Part shown: positions 49,355-59,208 of the stretch, in pieces
Numbering within the stretch: the first letter of the stretch is position 1
Layout: every line of letters starts with the position of its first letter
Origin: Pseudonocardia bannensis
GTDB taxonomy: Bacteria > Actinomycetota > Actinomycetes > Mycobacteriales > Pseudonocardiaceae
Direction of reading: 5' to 3'
Length of the DNA stretch: 64,000 bases
Assembly (NCBI RefSeq): GCF_012911875.1
Contig: NZ_JAAXKZ010000012.1
Location: forward strand, 20,351-84,350
The notes under the pieces: model-generated
What the model was told of the DNA's origin: nothing
What the model saw: the letters and a program-made list of their open reading frames with translations, nothing else
Database searches by the model: none
Position numbers and translations under genes: made by a program

Positions 49355-52300
49355 ATGGCTCTCCATGCGGGAACAGGAAATGGTCCGGCGGCCGCCTCGC
49401 GGAGCGGAACGGACGGCCCTGCGGCCGATGCGCTGCTGCGGATCGGGCGGTTCTTCACCCGCCGGGAGACCTCGGACGATCTGCGGGCGGTGTTCCGCGT
49501 GGGCGGCCGCGAGGGCGACGTCTTCTACCGGGACCGCTGGAGCCACGACAAGGTGGTGCGCTCCACGCACGGGGTGAACTGCACCGGCTCGTGCTCGTGG
49601 AAGGTCTACGTCAAGGACGGGATCATCACCTGGGAGACGCAGCAGACCGACTACCCCTCGGTCGGGCCGGACTCCCCGGAGTACGAGCCGCGCGGCTGCC
49701 CGCGCGGCGCGGCATTCTCCTGGTACACCTACTCCCCCACCCGGGTGCGCTACCCCTACGCCCGCGGGGTGCTGGTCGAGATGTACTGCGAGGCGAAGGC
49801 CCGGCTCGGCGACCCGGTGGCGGCCTGGGCCGAGGTCACCGGCGACGAGGACAAGCGCCGCCGCTACCAGTCCGCGCGCGGCAAGGGCGGGCACGTGCGG
49901 GTGTCCTGGGACGAGGCGGTGGAGATCGTCGCCGCCGCGCACGTGCACACGATCAAGACCTACGGCCCCGACCGGATCGCGGGCTTCTCGCCGATCCCGG
50001 CGATGTCGATGGTCAGCCACGCAGCAGGCTCGCGGTTCATCGAGCTCATCGGCGGGACGATGACGTCGTTCTACGACTGGTACGCCGACCTGCCGGTGGC
50101 CTCCCCGCAGGTGTTCGGCGACCAGACCGACGTCCCGGAGTCCGGGGACTGGTGGAACGCCACCTACCTGTTGATGTGGGGCTCCAACGTCCCGATCACC
50201 CGCACGCCCGACGCGCACTGGATGGCCGAGGCGCGCTACAAGGGGCAGAAGGTCGTCGTCGTCTCTCCCGACTACGCCGACAACACCAAGTTCGCCGACA
50301 CCTGGCTGCCCGCGCAACCGGGTACCGACGGGGCGCTCGCGATGGCGATGGGCCACGTCATGCTCAGGGAGTTCTTCGTCGACCGGCGGGTGCCGTTCTT
50401 CGTCGACCACGTCGGGCGCTACACCGACCTGCCGTTCCTGGTCACCCTGGACGAGCGCGACGGGGCACACGTGCCGGGGAAGTTCCTCACCGCGGCCGAC
50501 CTGGGCGACGCCGGTGAGGGAGCGGAGTGGAAAACGGTGCTGCTCGACGGGCGCACCGGCGAGCCGGTGGTGCCGAACGGCTCGCTCGGGTTCCGCTACA
50601 CCGAGTCCGGCGTCGGGCGGTGGAACCTCGACCTGGGCGACGTCGCCCCCCAGCTCACCGTTCTGACCCCCGACCGCGTCGAGGCCGCCGAGGTGCTGCT
50701 GCCCCGCTTCGACGCGCTCGACGGCACCGGTGGTGTGCTGCGCCGCGGGGTGCCGGTGCGCCGGGTCGCCGGGCGGCTGGTCACCACGGTCTTCGACCTG
50801 ATGCTCGCGCAGTACGGCGTGCGACGCGACGGGCTGCCCGGTCGGTGGCCCACGGGCTACGGCGACCCGGCGGAGCCGTACACCCCCGCGTGGCAGGAGT
50901 CGATCACCTCGGTGCCGGCCGAACAGGTCGTGCGGGTGGCGCGGGAGATGGCCGCCAACTCCGAGGAGTCGCACGGCCGCACCATGATCATCATGGGCGC
51001 GGGCATCTGCCAGTGGTTCCACGGCGACGCCACCTACCGCGCCGTGCTCGCGCTGCTCATGCTCACCGGGTCGATGGGCCGCAACGGCGGCGGCTGGGCG
51101 CACTACGTCGGCCAGGAGAAGTGCCGCCCGGTCACCGGGTGGGCCACGATGGCGATGGCCACCGACTGGCAGCGCCCACCGCGTCAGATGATCGGCACCG
51201 CGTACTGGTACACCCACACCGACCAGTGGCGCTACGACGGCTACCGCGCCGACGCGCTCACCTCCCCGCTGGCGACAGGCCGGCTCGCCGGCCTGCACAC
51301 GATGGACACCATCGCGCTGTCCGCGCGGCTGGGCTGGATGCCGTCCTACCCGCAGTTCGATCGCAACCCGCTCGACGTCGCCGACGACGCCGCGGCCGCG
51401 GGCCGGCAGGTCCCGGCCCACGTCGTCTCACAGCTGCGGGACAGGAAGCTGAGGTTCGCGATCGAGGACCCCGACGCGCCGGAGAACTGGCCGCGCTGCC
51501 TCACCCTGTGGCGGGCGAACCTGCTCGGCTCCTCGGCCAAGGGCGACGAGTACTTCCTCAAGCACCTGCTCGGCACGCACGACAACCTGATGGCCGAGCA
51601 GACCCCCGCCGAGCGCCGGCCCCGCGACGTCACCTGGCGCGACGAGGATCCACCGGAGGGCAAGCTCGACCTGCTGCTGTCGCTGGACTTCCGGATGACC
51701 AGCTCGACGCTGCTCTCCGACGTCGTCCTCCCGGCCGCGACCTGGTACGAGAAGCACGACCTGAACACCACGGACATGCACCCGTTCGTCCATGCGTTCA
51801 CCCCGGCGATCGACCCGCCGTTCCAGGCGCGCACCGACTTCGACGCCTTCGGAGCCATCGCCCGCCGGTTCAGCGAGCTGGCCCGCACCCACCTCGGCGT
51901 GCGCCGCGACGTCGTGGCGGTGCCGCTGCAGCACGACACGCCGGGCGAGACCGCGCAGCCGGGGGGCCGGGTTCTGGACTGGCGGGCCGGCGAGTGCGAG
52001 CCGGTGCCCGGGCGGACCATGCCGAACTTCGTGGTCGTCGAACGGGACTACCCCGCGGTGGCGGAGAAGATGGCGGCCGTCGGCCCCCTGGTGGACCGCC
52101 TCGGGATGACGACCAAGGCCGTCACCTACCGGCCCGACGAGGAGATCGCCTACCTCGGAGCGAAGAACGGGGTGATGCTCGGCGGGGTCGCCGAGGGCCG
52201 CCCGGCGATCGACACCGACGCCAAGATGGCCGAGGCCATCCTCGCCCTGTCCGCCACGACCAACGGCCGGCTCGCCGTGCAGGGCTTCCGGGAGCTGGAG

Positions 52301-53086
52301 CGGCGCACCGGCACCCGACTGGCGGACCTCGCCGAGGGCAGCGAGGAGAAGCGGATCACCTTCACCGACACCCAGGCCCGCCCCGTGCCGGTGATCACCA
52401 GCCCCGAGTGGTCCGGCAGCGAGACCGGCGGGCGCCGGTACGCGCCGTTCACGGTCAATGTCGAGCGGTCCAAGCCCTGGCACACCCTCACCGGGCGGAT
52501 GCACTTCCTGCTCGACCACGACTGGATGCACGAGATGGGCGAGACGCTGCCGATCTACCGCGTGCCGCTGGACATGTCGCGGCTCTTCGGCGAGAACCGG
52601 CCCGGCGAGGTCGCGGCGGACGGCGCCTCGGTGACCGTCCGCTACCTCACCCCGCACTCGAAGTGGTCGATCCACTCCGAGTACCAGGACAACCTGTTCA
52701 TGCTCTCGCTCTCCCGCGGCGGGCCCGTGGTCTGGATGAGCGACCGGGACGCGGCGGCGATCGACGTGCGGGACAACGACTGGGTCGAGGCCGTGAACCG
52801 CAACGGCGTGATGGTGCTGCGCGCCGTGGTCAGCCACCGTATGCCGGCCGGCACCGTCTTCGTCTACCACGCGCAGGAGCGCGTGGTGAACGTCCCGAAG
52901 TCCGAGGCAACCGGCCGTCGCGGCGGCATCCACAACTCGCTGACCCGGATCCTGGTCAAACCGACCCACCTGATCGGCGGCTACGCCCAGCTGTCGTTCG
53001 CGTTCAACTACCTCGGGCCGACCGGCAACCAGCGCGACGAGGTCACCGTCGTCCGCCGCCGCGCCGGCCAGAACGTGGAGTACTGA
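49355..53086 (+). CDS. narG: Respiratory nitrate reductase, catalytic subunit
   Basis: A 1243-residue molybdopterin-guanine-dinucleotide nitrate reductase that reduces nitrate to nitrite at the cytoplasmic face. The FS0 [4Fe-4S] ligands are H72, C76, C80 and C115 (THGVNCTGSCSW, RGCPRGA), the same spacing as in E. coli NarG. The Mo-aspartate region SFYDWYADLPVASPQVFG is present. The ATG at 49355 is chosen because the fold starts shortly after it and GAAAGG lies upstream; longer readings run through the promoter. It is 2 nt from narH. Confidence 0.97.
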   Translation: MALHAGTGNGPAAASRSGTDGPAADALLRIGRFFTRRETSDDLRAVFRVGGREGDVFYRDRWSHDKVVRSTHGVNCTGSCSWKVYVKDGIITWETQQTDYPSVGPDSPEYEPRGCPRGAAFSWYTYSPTRVRYPYARGVLVEMYCEAKARLGDPVAAWAEVTGDEDKRRRYQSARGKGGHVRVSWDEAVEIVAAAHVHTIKTYGPDRIAGFSPIPAMSMVSHAAGSRFIELIGGTMTSFYDWYADLPVASPQVFGDQTDVPESGDWWNATYLLMWGSNVPITRTPDAHWMAEARYKGQKVVVVSPDYADNTKFADTWLPAQPGTDGALAMAMGHVMLREFFVDRRVPFFVDHVGRYTDLPFLVTLDERDGAHVPGKFLTAADLGDAGEGAEWKTVLLDGRTGEPVVPNGSLGFRYTESGVGRWNLDLGDVAPQLTVLTPDRVEAAEVLLPRFDALDGTGGVLRRGVPVRRVAGRLVTTVFDLMLAQYGVRRDGLPGRWPTGYGDPAEPYTPAWQESITSVPAEQVVRVAREMAANSEESHGRTMIIMGAGICQWFHGDATYRAVLALLMLTGSMGRNGGGWAHYVGQEKCRPVTGWATMAMATDWQRPPRQMIGTAYWYTHTDQWRYDGYRADALTSPLATGRLAGLHTMDTIALSARLGWMPSYPQFDRNPLDVADDAAAAGRQVPAHVVSQLRDRKLRFAIEDPDAPENWPRCLTLWRANLLGSSAKGDEYFLKHLLGTHDNLMAEQTPAERRPRDVTWRDEDPPEGKLDLLLSLDFRMTSSTLLSDVVLPAATWYEKHDLNTTDMHPFVHAFTPAIDPPFQARTDFDAFGAIARRFSELARTHLGVRRDVVAVPLQHDTPGETAQPGGRVLDWRAGECEPVPGRTMPNFVVVERDYPAVAEKMAAVGPLVDRLGMTTKAVTYRPDEEIAYLGAKNGVMLGGVAEGRPAIDTDAKMAEAILALSATTNGRLAVQGFRELERRTGTRLADLAEGSEEKRITFTDTQARPVPVITSPEWSGSETGGRRYAPFTVNVERSKPWHTLTGRMHFLLDHDWMHEMGETLPIYRVPLDMSRLFGENRPGEVAADGASVTVRYLTPHSKWSIHSEYQDNLFMLSLSRGGPVVWMSDRDAAAIDVRDNDWVEAVNRNGVMVLRAVVSHRMPAGTVFVYHAQERVVNVPKSEATGRRGGIHNSLTRILVKPTHLIGGYAQLSFAFNYLGPTGNQRDEVTVVRRRAGQNVEY

Positions 53087-53088
53087 CG

Positions 53089-54840
53089 ATGCGTGTGATG
53101 GCCCAGATGGGCATGGTCATGAACCTCGACAAGTGCATCGGGTGCCACACCTGCTCGGTCACCTGCAAGCAGGCCTGGACCAACCGCAGCGGCGTCGAGT
53201 ACGTGTGGTTCAACAACGTCGAGACCCGGCCCGGGCAGGGCTACCCCCGCCGCTACCAGGACCAGGAGACCTGGAAGGGCGGCTGGGTGCGCAACCGCCG
53301 CGGGCGCCTGCAGCTCAAGGCCGGTGGGCGCCTGCACAAGCTGCTCACCATCTTCGCCAACCCGGTGCTGCCCAACATCCGCGACTACTACGAGCCCTGG
53401 ACCTACGACTACGAGAACCTCACCGACGCCCCGCTCGGCGACGACTTCCCCGTCGCCCAGCCCAAGTCGTTGATCTCCGGCAAGTCCCTGGCCGTGGAGT
53501 GGAGCGCCAACTGGGACGACGACCTCGGCGGCGCCCCCGAACACGGGCCGCACGACCCCATCGTCGAACGGATCCGCGCGGAGTCCGAGGAGAAGGTCAA
53601 GTTCGACTACGAGCGGGCCTTCATGTTCTACCTGCCGCGGATCTGCGAGCACTGCCTCAACCCGTCGTGCGTGGCATCCTGCCCGTCCGGGGCGATGTAC
53701 AAGCGCGCCGAGGACGGCATCGTGCTCGTCGACCAGGACCAGTGCCGCGGCTGGCGCATGTGCGTGACCGGCTGCCCGTACAAGAAGGTCTACTTCAACC
53801 ACCGCACCGGCAAGGCCGAGAAGTGCACCTTCTGCTACCCCCGCGTGGAGGTCGGGCTGCCCACGGTGTGCAGCGAGACCTGCGTGGGCCGGCTGCGCTA
53901 CATCGGGTTGTTCCTCTACGACGTCGACAAGGTCACTGCGGCCGCATCGGTCGCCGACGAGTGCGACCTCTACGCCGCCCAGCTCGACCTGCTGCTCGAC
54001 CCGAACGACCCCAAGGTCATCGCCGCCGCCCGCCAGGAGGGCATCGCCGAGGACTGGCTCGAGCACGCCCGCCGCTCCCCGGTGTACCGGCTGGCCAAGA
54101 CCTACCGGGTGGCCCTGCCGCTGCACCCGGAGTTCCGCACCATGCCCATGGTCTGGTACATCCCGCCGCTGTCCCCCGTCGTCGACCGGCTGGTCGAGAC
54201 CGGGCACGACGGCGAGTCCGCGCCCAACCTGTTCGGCGCGATCGACGCCCTGCGCATCCCGGTGGAGTACCTCGCGGAGCTGTTCACCGCCGGCGACCCG
54301 GGGCCGGTCACCGAGGTGCTCCGCAAGCTCGCCGCCATGCGCTCGTTCATGCGGGACGTCACGCTCGGCCGGGAGATCGACGAGTCCGTCCCGGCGGCCG
54401 TCGGCATGGACGCCGAGCAGATCACGGAGATGTACCGGCTGCTGGCGCTGGCCAAGTACGACGAGCGCTACGTCATCCCCACCGCCTACGAGGGCGAGGC
54501 TCACCAGCTCGAGGAGATCGGCTGCAGCCTCGACGTCGACGGCGGTCCCGGGATGGGCCTCGAGACGGGCAGCGGCCCGTTCGGTGAGGCCTCCGGCCGG
54601 CCCGTCCCGGTCTCCGTGGAGACCTTCCACGCCCTGCGGGTGCGCCAGACCAGCGAGGGGATCGCCGACCCCCAGACTCCGCGGGCACGGATCAACCTGC
54701 TCAACTGGGACGGCAAGGGACGCCCACCGGGGCTCTTCCCGCCGCCGCGCGAGGCGTCGCCCGAACCCGGGGACATCACCGAGGGCGGCGCCGAACCGGA
54801 CCGCAGGGCCGGGGCACCGACGCTGGAGGACCGCCGATGA
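53089..54840 (+). CDS. narH: Respiratory nitrate reductase, iron-sulfur subunit
   Basis: A 583-residue electron-transfer subunit with four cysteine clusters: CIGCHTCSVTCKQAW, CEHCLNPSCVASCP, CRGWRMCVTGCP and CTFCYPRVEVGLPTVC. The tryptophan in CRGWRMC replaces a cysteine, as in known NarH proteins that carry a [3Fe-4S] cluster. It passes electrons from NarI to NarG. The C-terminus is longer than in E. coli, with a proline- and acid-rich tail after residue 540. ATG 53089 lies 2 nt after the narG stop; the stop overlaps narJ by 4 nt. Confidence 0.97.
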   Translation: MRVMAQMGMVMNLDKCIGCHTCSVTCKQAWTNRSGVEYVWFNNVETRPGQGYPRRYQDQETWKGGWVRNRRGRLQLKAGGRLHKLLTIFANPVLPNIRDYYEPWTYDYENLTDAPLGDDFPVAQPKSLISGKSLAVEWSANWDDDLGGAPEHGPHDPIVERIRAESEEKVKFDYERAFMFYLPRICEHCLNPSCVASCPSGAMYKRAEDGIVLVDQDQCRGWRMCVTGCPYKKVYFNHRTGKAEKCTFCYPRVEVGLPTVCSETCVGRLRYIGLFLYDVDKVTAAASVADECDLYAAQLDLLLDPNDPKVIAAARQEGIAEDWLEHARRSPVYRLAKTYRVALPLHPEFRTMPMVWYIPPLSPVVDRLVETGHDGESAPNLFGAIDALRIPVEYLAELFTAGDPGPVTEVLRKLAAMRSFMRDVTLGREIDESVPAAVGMDAEQITEMYRLLALAKYDERYVIPTAYEGEAHQLEEIGCSLDVDGGPGMGLETGSGPFGEASGRPVPVSVETFHALRVRQTSEGIADPQTPRARINLLNWDGKGRPPGLFPPPREASPEPGDITEGGAEPDRRAGAPTLEDRR

Positions 54841-55481
54841 GCCCCGGGCCGATCGGGGCGCGCGAGTCCGCGGTCGTGCTGCAGGCGGCCTCGGTGTGCC
54901 TGCAGTACCCCGACGACACCGTGCTGGCGGCGCTGCCGGTCGTCCGGGACGCCGTCCAGGCGCTTCCCGAGGACAGGCCGCGTGAGCGGCTGGGCCGCTT
55001 CCTCGACTCCGCCGCGGCCGTCCCGCCCGCCGCACTGGCGGAGCACTACGTCGAGGTCTTCGACACCCGGCGGCGGTGCTGCCTGTACCTGACCTGGTGG
55101 ACCGACGGCGACACCCGCCGCCGCGGCCCCGCGCTCGCCGCACTCAAGGCACGCTACCGGACGGCCGGGCTGGACCTGCGCGGCGACGAACTGCCCGACT
55201 ACCTTCCGGTCGTCTGCGAGTACGCCGCCACCGCCGACCTCGCCGACGGCCTCGCCCTGCTCCAGGAGTACCGGGCCGGGCTCGAGCTGCTCCGGCTCGC
55301 CCTCCTCGACGCCGGGACCCCGTACGCCGCGCCCGTCGAAGCGGTCTGCGCGCTGCTACCGGGGCCGTCCCCGGCCGACGTCGCGGCGGCGAAGGCGCTG
55401 GCGCGCAGTGGGCCACCGCGCGAACAGGTCGGGCTCGAGCTCGCACCGTTCACCCCGATCCCCACCGGAGAACCCCGATGA
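54837..55481 (+). CDS. narJ: Nitrate reductase assembly chaperone
   Basis: A 214-residue NarJ/TorD-family chaperone that holds NarG until the Mo cofactor is inserted. LQAASVCLQYPDDTVLAALP and EHYVEVFDTRRRCCLYLTWW, with the VFDTRRR...YLTWW pattern, are typical. It overlaps narH and narI by 4 nt (ATGA) on both sides, indicating strict translational coupling. Confidence 0.94.
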   Translation: MSPGPIGARESAVVLQAASVCLQYPDDTVLAALPVVRDAVQALPEDRPRERLGRFLDSAAAVPPAALAEHYVEVFDTRRRCCLYLTWWTDGDTRRRGPALAALKARYRTAGLDLRGDELPDYLPVVCEYAATADLADGLALLQEYRAGLELLRLALLDAGTPYAAPVEAVCALLPGPSPADVAAAKALARSGPPREQVGLELAPFTPIPTGEPR

Positions 55482-56203
55482 GCACCTGGGACGTCCTGCT
55501 CTGGGGCGTGCTGCCCTACGTCACCGTCGCCGTCCTCGTCCTCGGCACCGTCTGGCGCTACCGCTACGACAAGTTCGGCTGGACGACGCGGTCATCGGAG
55601 CTGCACGAGTCGCGGCTGCTGCGCATCGGCAGCCCGCTGTTCCACTTCGGGCTCCTCGTCGTGATCATCGGCCACGTGATCGGGCTGATCATCCCGAAGA
55701 GCTGGACCGACGCAGCCGGGCTGAGCCAGGAGGCCTACCACGTGCAGGCGCTGCTGCTCGGCGGCATCGCCGGGTTCTGCACGCTGGTCGGGATCGGGAT
55801 CCTGATCTGGCGGCGGCGCACCACCGGTCCGGTCTTCATGGCCACCACCCGCAACGACAAGCTGATGTACGTCGTGCTCGTCGCGGCCATCGTCGTTGGG
55901 CTCGCGACCACGCTGCTCGGCGCGGCAGGCGGTGAGGAGCACAACTACCGGCTGTCGGTGGCGCCGTGGTTCCGGTCGCTGTTCGTGCTGCAGCCCGACG
56001 TCGCCTCGATGAGCGCGGCCGGGCCGGCGTTCCAGCTGCACGCCCTCATCGGGATGCTGCTGTTCGCGATCTGGCCGTTCACCCGGCTGGTGCACGCGTT
56101 CACCGCGCCCGTCGGGTATCTGTTCCGACCCTACATCGTCTACCGATCACGGCAGGGCGGTCCTGCCGTGCGCCCGGCACGCCGCGGGTGGGAACCGATC
56201 TGA
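55478..56203 (+). CDS. narI: Respiratory nitrate reductase, cytochrome b (gamma) subunit
   Basis: A 241-residue membrane protein with five hydrophobic segments. Haem-b histidines are visible in SPLFHFGLLVVIIGHVIGL and in AFQLHALIGMLLFAIWPFTR plus LVHAFTAPVGY, matching the NarI pattern. It oxidises menaquinol at the periplasmic side and delivers electrons to NarH. ATG 55478 overlaps the narJ stop. Last gene of the nar operon. Confidence 0.95.
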   Translation: MSTWDVLLWGVLPYVTVAVLVLGTVWRYRYDKFGWTTRSSELHESRLLRIGSPLFHFGLLVVIIGHVIGLIIPKSWTDAAGLSQEAYHVQALLLGGIAGFCTLVGIGILIWRRRTTGPVFMATTRNDKLMYVVLVAAIVVGLATTLLGAAGGEEHNYRLSVAPWFRSLFVLQPDVASMSAAGPAFQLHALIGMLLFAIWPFTRLVHAFTAPVGYLFRPYIVYRSRQGGPAVRPARRGWEPI

Positions 56204-56266
56204 CGATCCCTCCACGAGGATCTCGCCGGCCCGCTGTAGACGCAGCGATCGGCCCTGGTCGGGGCC

Positions 56267-56284
56267 GGGCGCCAGGACGCGCCC
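56267..56284. terminator. Terminator-like hairpin behind the nar operon
   Basis: GGGCGC (56267-56272), loop CAGGAC, GCGCCC (56279-56284): a 6-bp GC stem in the gap between the convergent narI and USP genes. Confidence 0.4.
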
Positions 56285-56337
56285 TGGTCGTTTCGGCGCA
56301 AGCAGGCCTGCCACGTCGTCGGAAGGTGAGGTGAGCA

Positions 56338-57255
56338 TCAGACAGGCCCAGTAGCAGCGCCCTCTGTTTCGGCGGGCCGGACGACGGCGACCGGACAGTG
56401 CGAGTGGTGCAGCAGCGTCTGACTGACCGAGCCCAGCAGCAGGCCGGCGAACCCGCCCCGGCCGCGGGAGCCGACGACTACGAGCTGCGCATCCACCGAC
56501 TGCTCCCGCAGAGCGCGGGCCGGCCGGTCACGGGTGACCAGTCGGCGGACCTCGACGTCGGGGTACTTCTCCGACCAGCCGGCCAGCCGCTCGGCCAGCA
56601 CACGGCGCTCGGTGGCAGCCCTGGCGTCCCAGTCCAGCAGCGGAGCCACTTTGGGGTCGAGCATCAGGTCCTGCCAGGTATGGACCACGAGCAGCGGCGC
56701 CCGGCGCCGCGCCGCCGTGTCGAAGGCGAACGCGAGCGCCGCCTCGCTCGTCGGCGACCCGTCCACCCCGACCACCACCGGGCCCGTGTCGGGTACGAGG
56801 CCCGCGGACATCGATGCGCGGACCACGACCACCGGGCACGATGCGTGCGCAACCACGGCCACGGCCACGGAGCCGAGCAGCAGCCCGGTGAACCCGCCCT
56901 GGCCGCGGTCGCTCAGCACGAGCAGTTGGGTCCGCGTCGACTCCTCGGTGAGTACGGGCGCCGGGAAGCCGGCGCGGACCTCTTGCGCGACCTCGATGCC
57001 GGGGGCCACCTCGCGCGCTGCGGTGACAGCGGTGCCGAGGTGGCCACGGGCCACCGTCAGCAGCTTCTCGCGGTACTCCGGGCTCAGTCCGGGACCCTCG
57101 GGATGCTGGTCCGTCATCCATCCGCACACGGTCATGAGCCGCAGCGCCACCGTGCGTCGGTCGGCCTCCCGCGCCGCCCAACGGACCGCCTGCAGCGCCC
57201 GCTCCGACCCGTCGACCCCGGCAACCACCGGCAGGCCGGCATGCTGAGCAATCAT
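56338..57255 (-). CDS. Tandem-domain universal stress protein (ATP-binding type)
   Basis: A 305-residue paralogue of the protein at 34705, with two UspA domains: SDRGQGGFTGLLLGSVAVAV and GSRGRGGFAGLLLGSVSQTL, each followed by HASCPVVVV or HSHCPVAVV. Both domains keep the ATP-binding glycine pattern. The ATG at 57253-57255 follows GAGGAGG. Upstream, GACCG-AA-CGGTC at 57377-57388 and GGGTCGCACGGTCC at 57329-57342 are DosR-like words of low specificity. Confidence 0.93.
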   Translation of the reverse strand: MIAQHAGLPVVAGVDGSERALQAVRWAAREADRRTVALRLMTVCGWMTDQHPEGPGLSPEYREKLLTVARGHLGTAVTAAREVAPGIEVAQEVRAGFPAPVLTEESTRTQLLVLSDRGQGGFTGLLLGSVAVAVVAHASCPVVVVRASMSAGLVPDTGPVVVGVDGSPTSEAALAFAFDTAARRRAPLLVVHTWQDLMLDPKVAPLLDWDARAATERRVLAERLAGWSEKYPDVEVRRLVTRDRPARALREQSVDAQLVVVGSRGRGGFAGLLLGSVSQTLLHHSHCPVAVVRPAETEGAATGPV

Positions 57256-57501
57256 CGCTCCTCCTCGTCGGGGCAGACGTTGCCAGCGCGGCGGCCGGGA
57301 TCGCAGTGGCTCTCGGCCCTCGATGCGCGGGTCGCACGGTCCCCCCGTCGCTGACCTTCTGCGGCACCTGTCCGGGGACCGAACGGTCGCGCGGAAACCG
57401 GGGGCCGCCCGACCGACCCACCTCCCGTCGTCGGCGCCGCTACCGGACGCCCGGCGGTGACCCGCGCGATGTGCACCGCGGTCGCACTCGCGGTTGCCGC
57501 G

Positions 57502-58674
57502 TCACCGTCGGTCCACTCGGACGTTCGGGCCACTCCGTGCAGGCAGTGGCGCCCGCACGAGGCGAGCGAGGACCGGGCCGGTGATCGCGAGCACGAGGAC
57601 GTAGGCCGTGACCAGCGCACCCAGCGTCGGATCGGCCACCGCGGCCAGGCCCAGGATGACGATGGAGAACTCGCCACGAGGGATCAGCGCGGTGCCCGCG
57701 CGCAGGCGTCCCCACCGTCCGACGCCGTCGAGCGATGCCGCGTAGGCGCCGGTCAGCACCTTCGTGCCCGCGGTGACAGCGGCCAGCGCGATCGCGGCGG
57801 GCAGCAGGGGCAGCAGCGCGCGTACGTCGACGGCGAAGCCGATGGCGAGGAAGAAGGTCGCGGCGAACAGGTCCCGCAGCGGGGCCAGCACGGCCCGGGC
57901 CCGGTCGGCGACGACGCCGGTCAGGGTGAGCCCGACGAGGAACGCGCCGACCGCGGCGGACGCACCGACCAGCTCGGCAAGCCCCGCCACCACCAACGTC
58001 GTGCCGAGCACGCGCAGCATGAGCTGTTCGGGTTCGGGGTGGGACAGCAGCCGGCCGATCTGATGGCCCCAGCGCCGCGACGCGACGAACGCGACCGCCA
58101 CCGCGCCCACCGCCAGGAGCACGCCCAGACCGGCCTGCCACCAGCTGCCGCCGGCGGCCAGCACGGTCAGCAGCGGCAGGTAGGCGGCCATCGCGAAGTC
58201 CTCCAGGACGAGGACCGACAGCACAGCAGGGGTTTCCCGGTTGCCCAGGCGGCCGAGATCGGTGAGCAGTCGGGCGATGATCCCCGACGAGGAGACCCAG
58301 GTCGCCCCGGCGAGCGCGAGGACGCCCAGCGGGCTCAGCCCGACGAGCCAGCCCACGACCGCGCCCGGTGTCGCGTTGAGCACCAGGTCGACGACGGCCG
58401 ACCGCACGTGGCGGCGCGCGCTTGCCGCGAACTCGCCGAGGGAGAACTCCAGGCCGAGCGTCAACAGCAGGAGTACGACGCCGATGGCGGCCCCGATCTC
58501 GACGAACTCGTCGGCGGCGGGCACCGGCGCGATACCGCCCTCGCCCAGGGCGAGGCCCGCGAGCAGGTAGAGCGGTACGGGTGTCAACGCGAACCGCCGG
58601 GCGAGTGCGCCGAGCGCACTCAACGCCGTGAGGATGAGCCCCAGCTCGAGCAGCAGGGCCACCGACGTGTGCAC
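57502..58674 (-). CDS. CPA2-family cation:proton antiporter (KefB/KefC-like)
   Basis: A 390-residue membrane protein with about 11 to 13 hydrophobic segments and no soluble RCK domain of its own. VVLLLLTLGLEFSLGEFAAS, TWVSSSGIIARLLTDLG and LEDFAMAAYLPLLTV are typical of CPA2 exchangers. The GTG at 58672-58674 is 5 nt after the stop of the RCK-C gene, so the two act together. Likely a potassium or sodium/proton antiporter for pH and ion balance. Confidence 0.87.
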   Translation of the reverse strand: MHTSVALLLELGLILTALSALGALARRFALTPVPLYLLAGLALGEGGIAPVPAADEFVEIGAAIGVVLLLLTLGLEFSLGEFAASARRHVRSAVVDLVLNATPGAVVGWLVGLSPLGVLALAGATWVSSSGIIARLLTDLGRLGNRETPAVLSVLVLEDFAMAAYLPLLTVLAAGGSWWQAGLGVLLAVGAVAVAFVASRRWGHQIGRLLSHPEPEQLMLRVLGTTLVVAGLAELVGASAAVGAFLVGLTLTGVVADRARAVLAPLRDLFAATFFLAIGFAVDVRALLPLLPAAIALAAVTAGTKVLTGAYAASLDGVGRWGRLRAGTALIPRGEFSIVILGLAAVADPTLGALVTAYVLVLAITGPVLARLVRAPLPARSGPNVRVDRR

Positions 58675-58679
58675 GTGAC

Positions 58680-59162
58680 TCAGGGGGCGTGGATGATCCG
58701 GTCGACACCGGCGATGCCGTCCGGGGTGCCGATCACCACCAGGACGTCCTTCGCGCGCAGGACCTCCACCGGGCTCGGAGAGGCGATCACGGCCTCGCCC
58801 CGCACGATCGCGACGATCGAGGCGCCGGTACGGGTGCGGGCCCGGGTCTCGCCCAGCGGGCGGTCGACGTAGCGGGAGTCGGCCGCCACCTCGACCTGGC
58901 CCGCGCTCAGACCAGGCACCTCCCTGGTCAGGTCCGCGAACCGCTCGGCGATGCGCGGCGCCCCGAGGATCTCGGCCACCGCGTCGGCCTCCTCCTCGGT
59001 CAGCCGGAGCAGCAGCCGCGACCGGTCCGGATCCCGCCGGTCGTAGTCCACCACCTCGAAGCGGCCGTCCCGACGTGCCACGATCCCGATGCGGTTCCCC
59101 TCCGCCGTGTCGAACTCGTAGCGGAGCCCCACCCCGGGAAGCAGCACCTCGTTCACGTCCAT
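58680..59162 (-). CDS. RCK-C (TrkA-C) regulatory subunit of the antiporter
   Basis: A 160-residue cytosolic protein. The C-terminal half, from GLSAGQVEVAADSRYVDRPL through GASIVAIVRGEAVI to RAKDVLVVIGTPDGIAGVD, is an RCK-C ligand-binding domain. The N-terminal 70 residues are a small domain that is not the NAD-binding RCK-N fold. It precedes the antiporter gene by 5 nt and probably gates it, as in KhtT/AmhM-type systems. The ATG at 59160-59162 is chosen because the earlier reading crosses a gene-free region. Confidence 0.85.
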   Translation of the reverse strand: MDVNEVLLPGVGLRYEFDTAEGNRIGIVARRDGRFEVVDYDRRDPDRSRLLLRLTEEEADAVAEILGAPRIAERFADLTREVPGLSAGQVEVAADSRYVDRPLGETRARTRTGASIVAIVRGEAVIASPSPVEVLRAKDVLVVIGTPDGIAGVDRIIHAP

Positions 59163-59208
59163 GCCCTCAGAATGGCAGCCGGTCTCACACCAGGCGTGGA
59201 AGCCTGGT

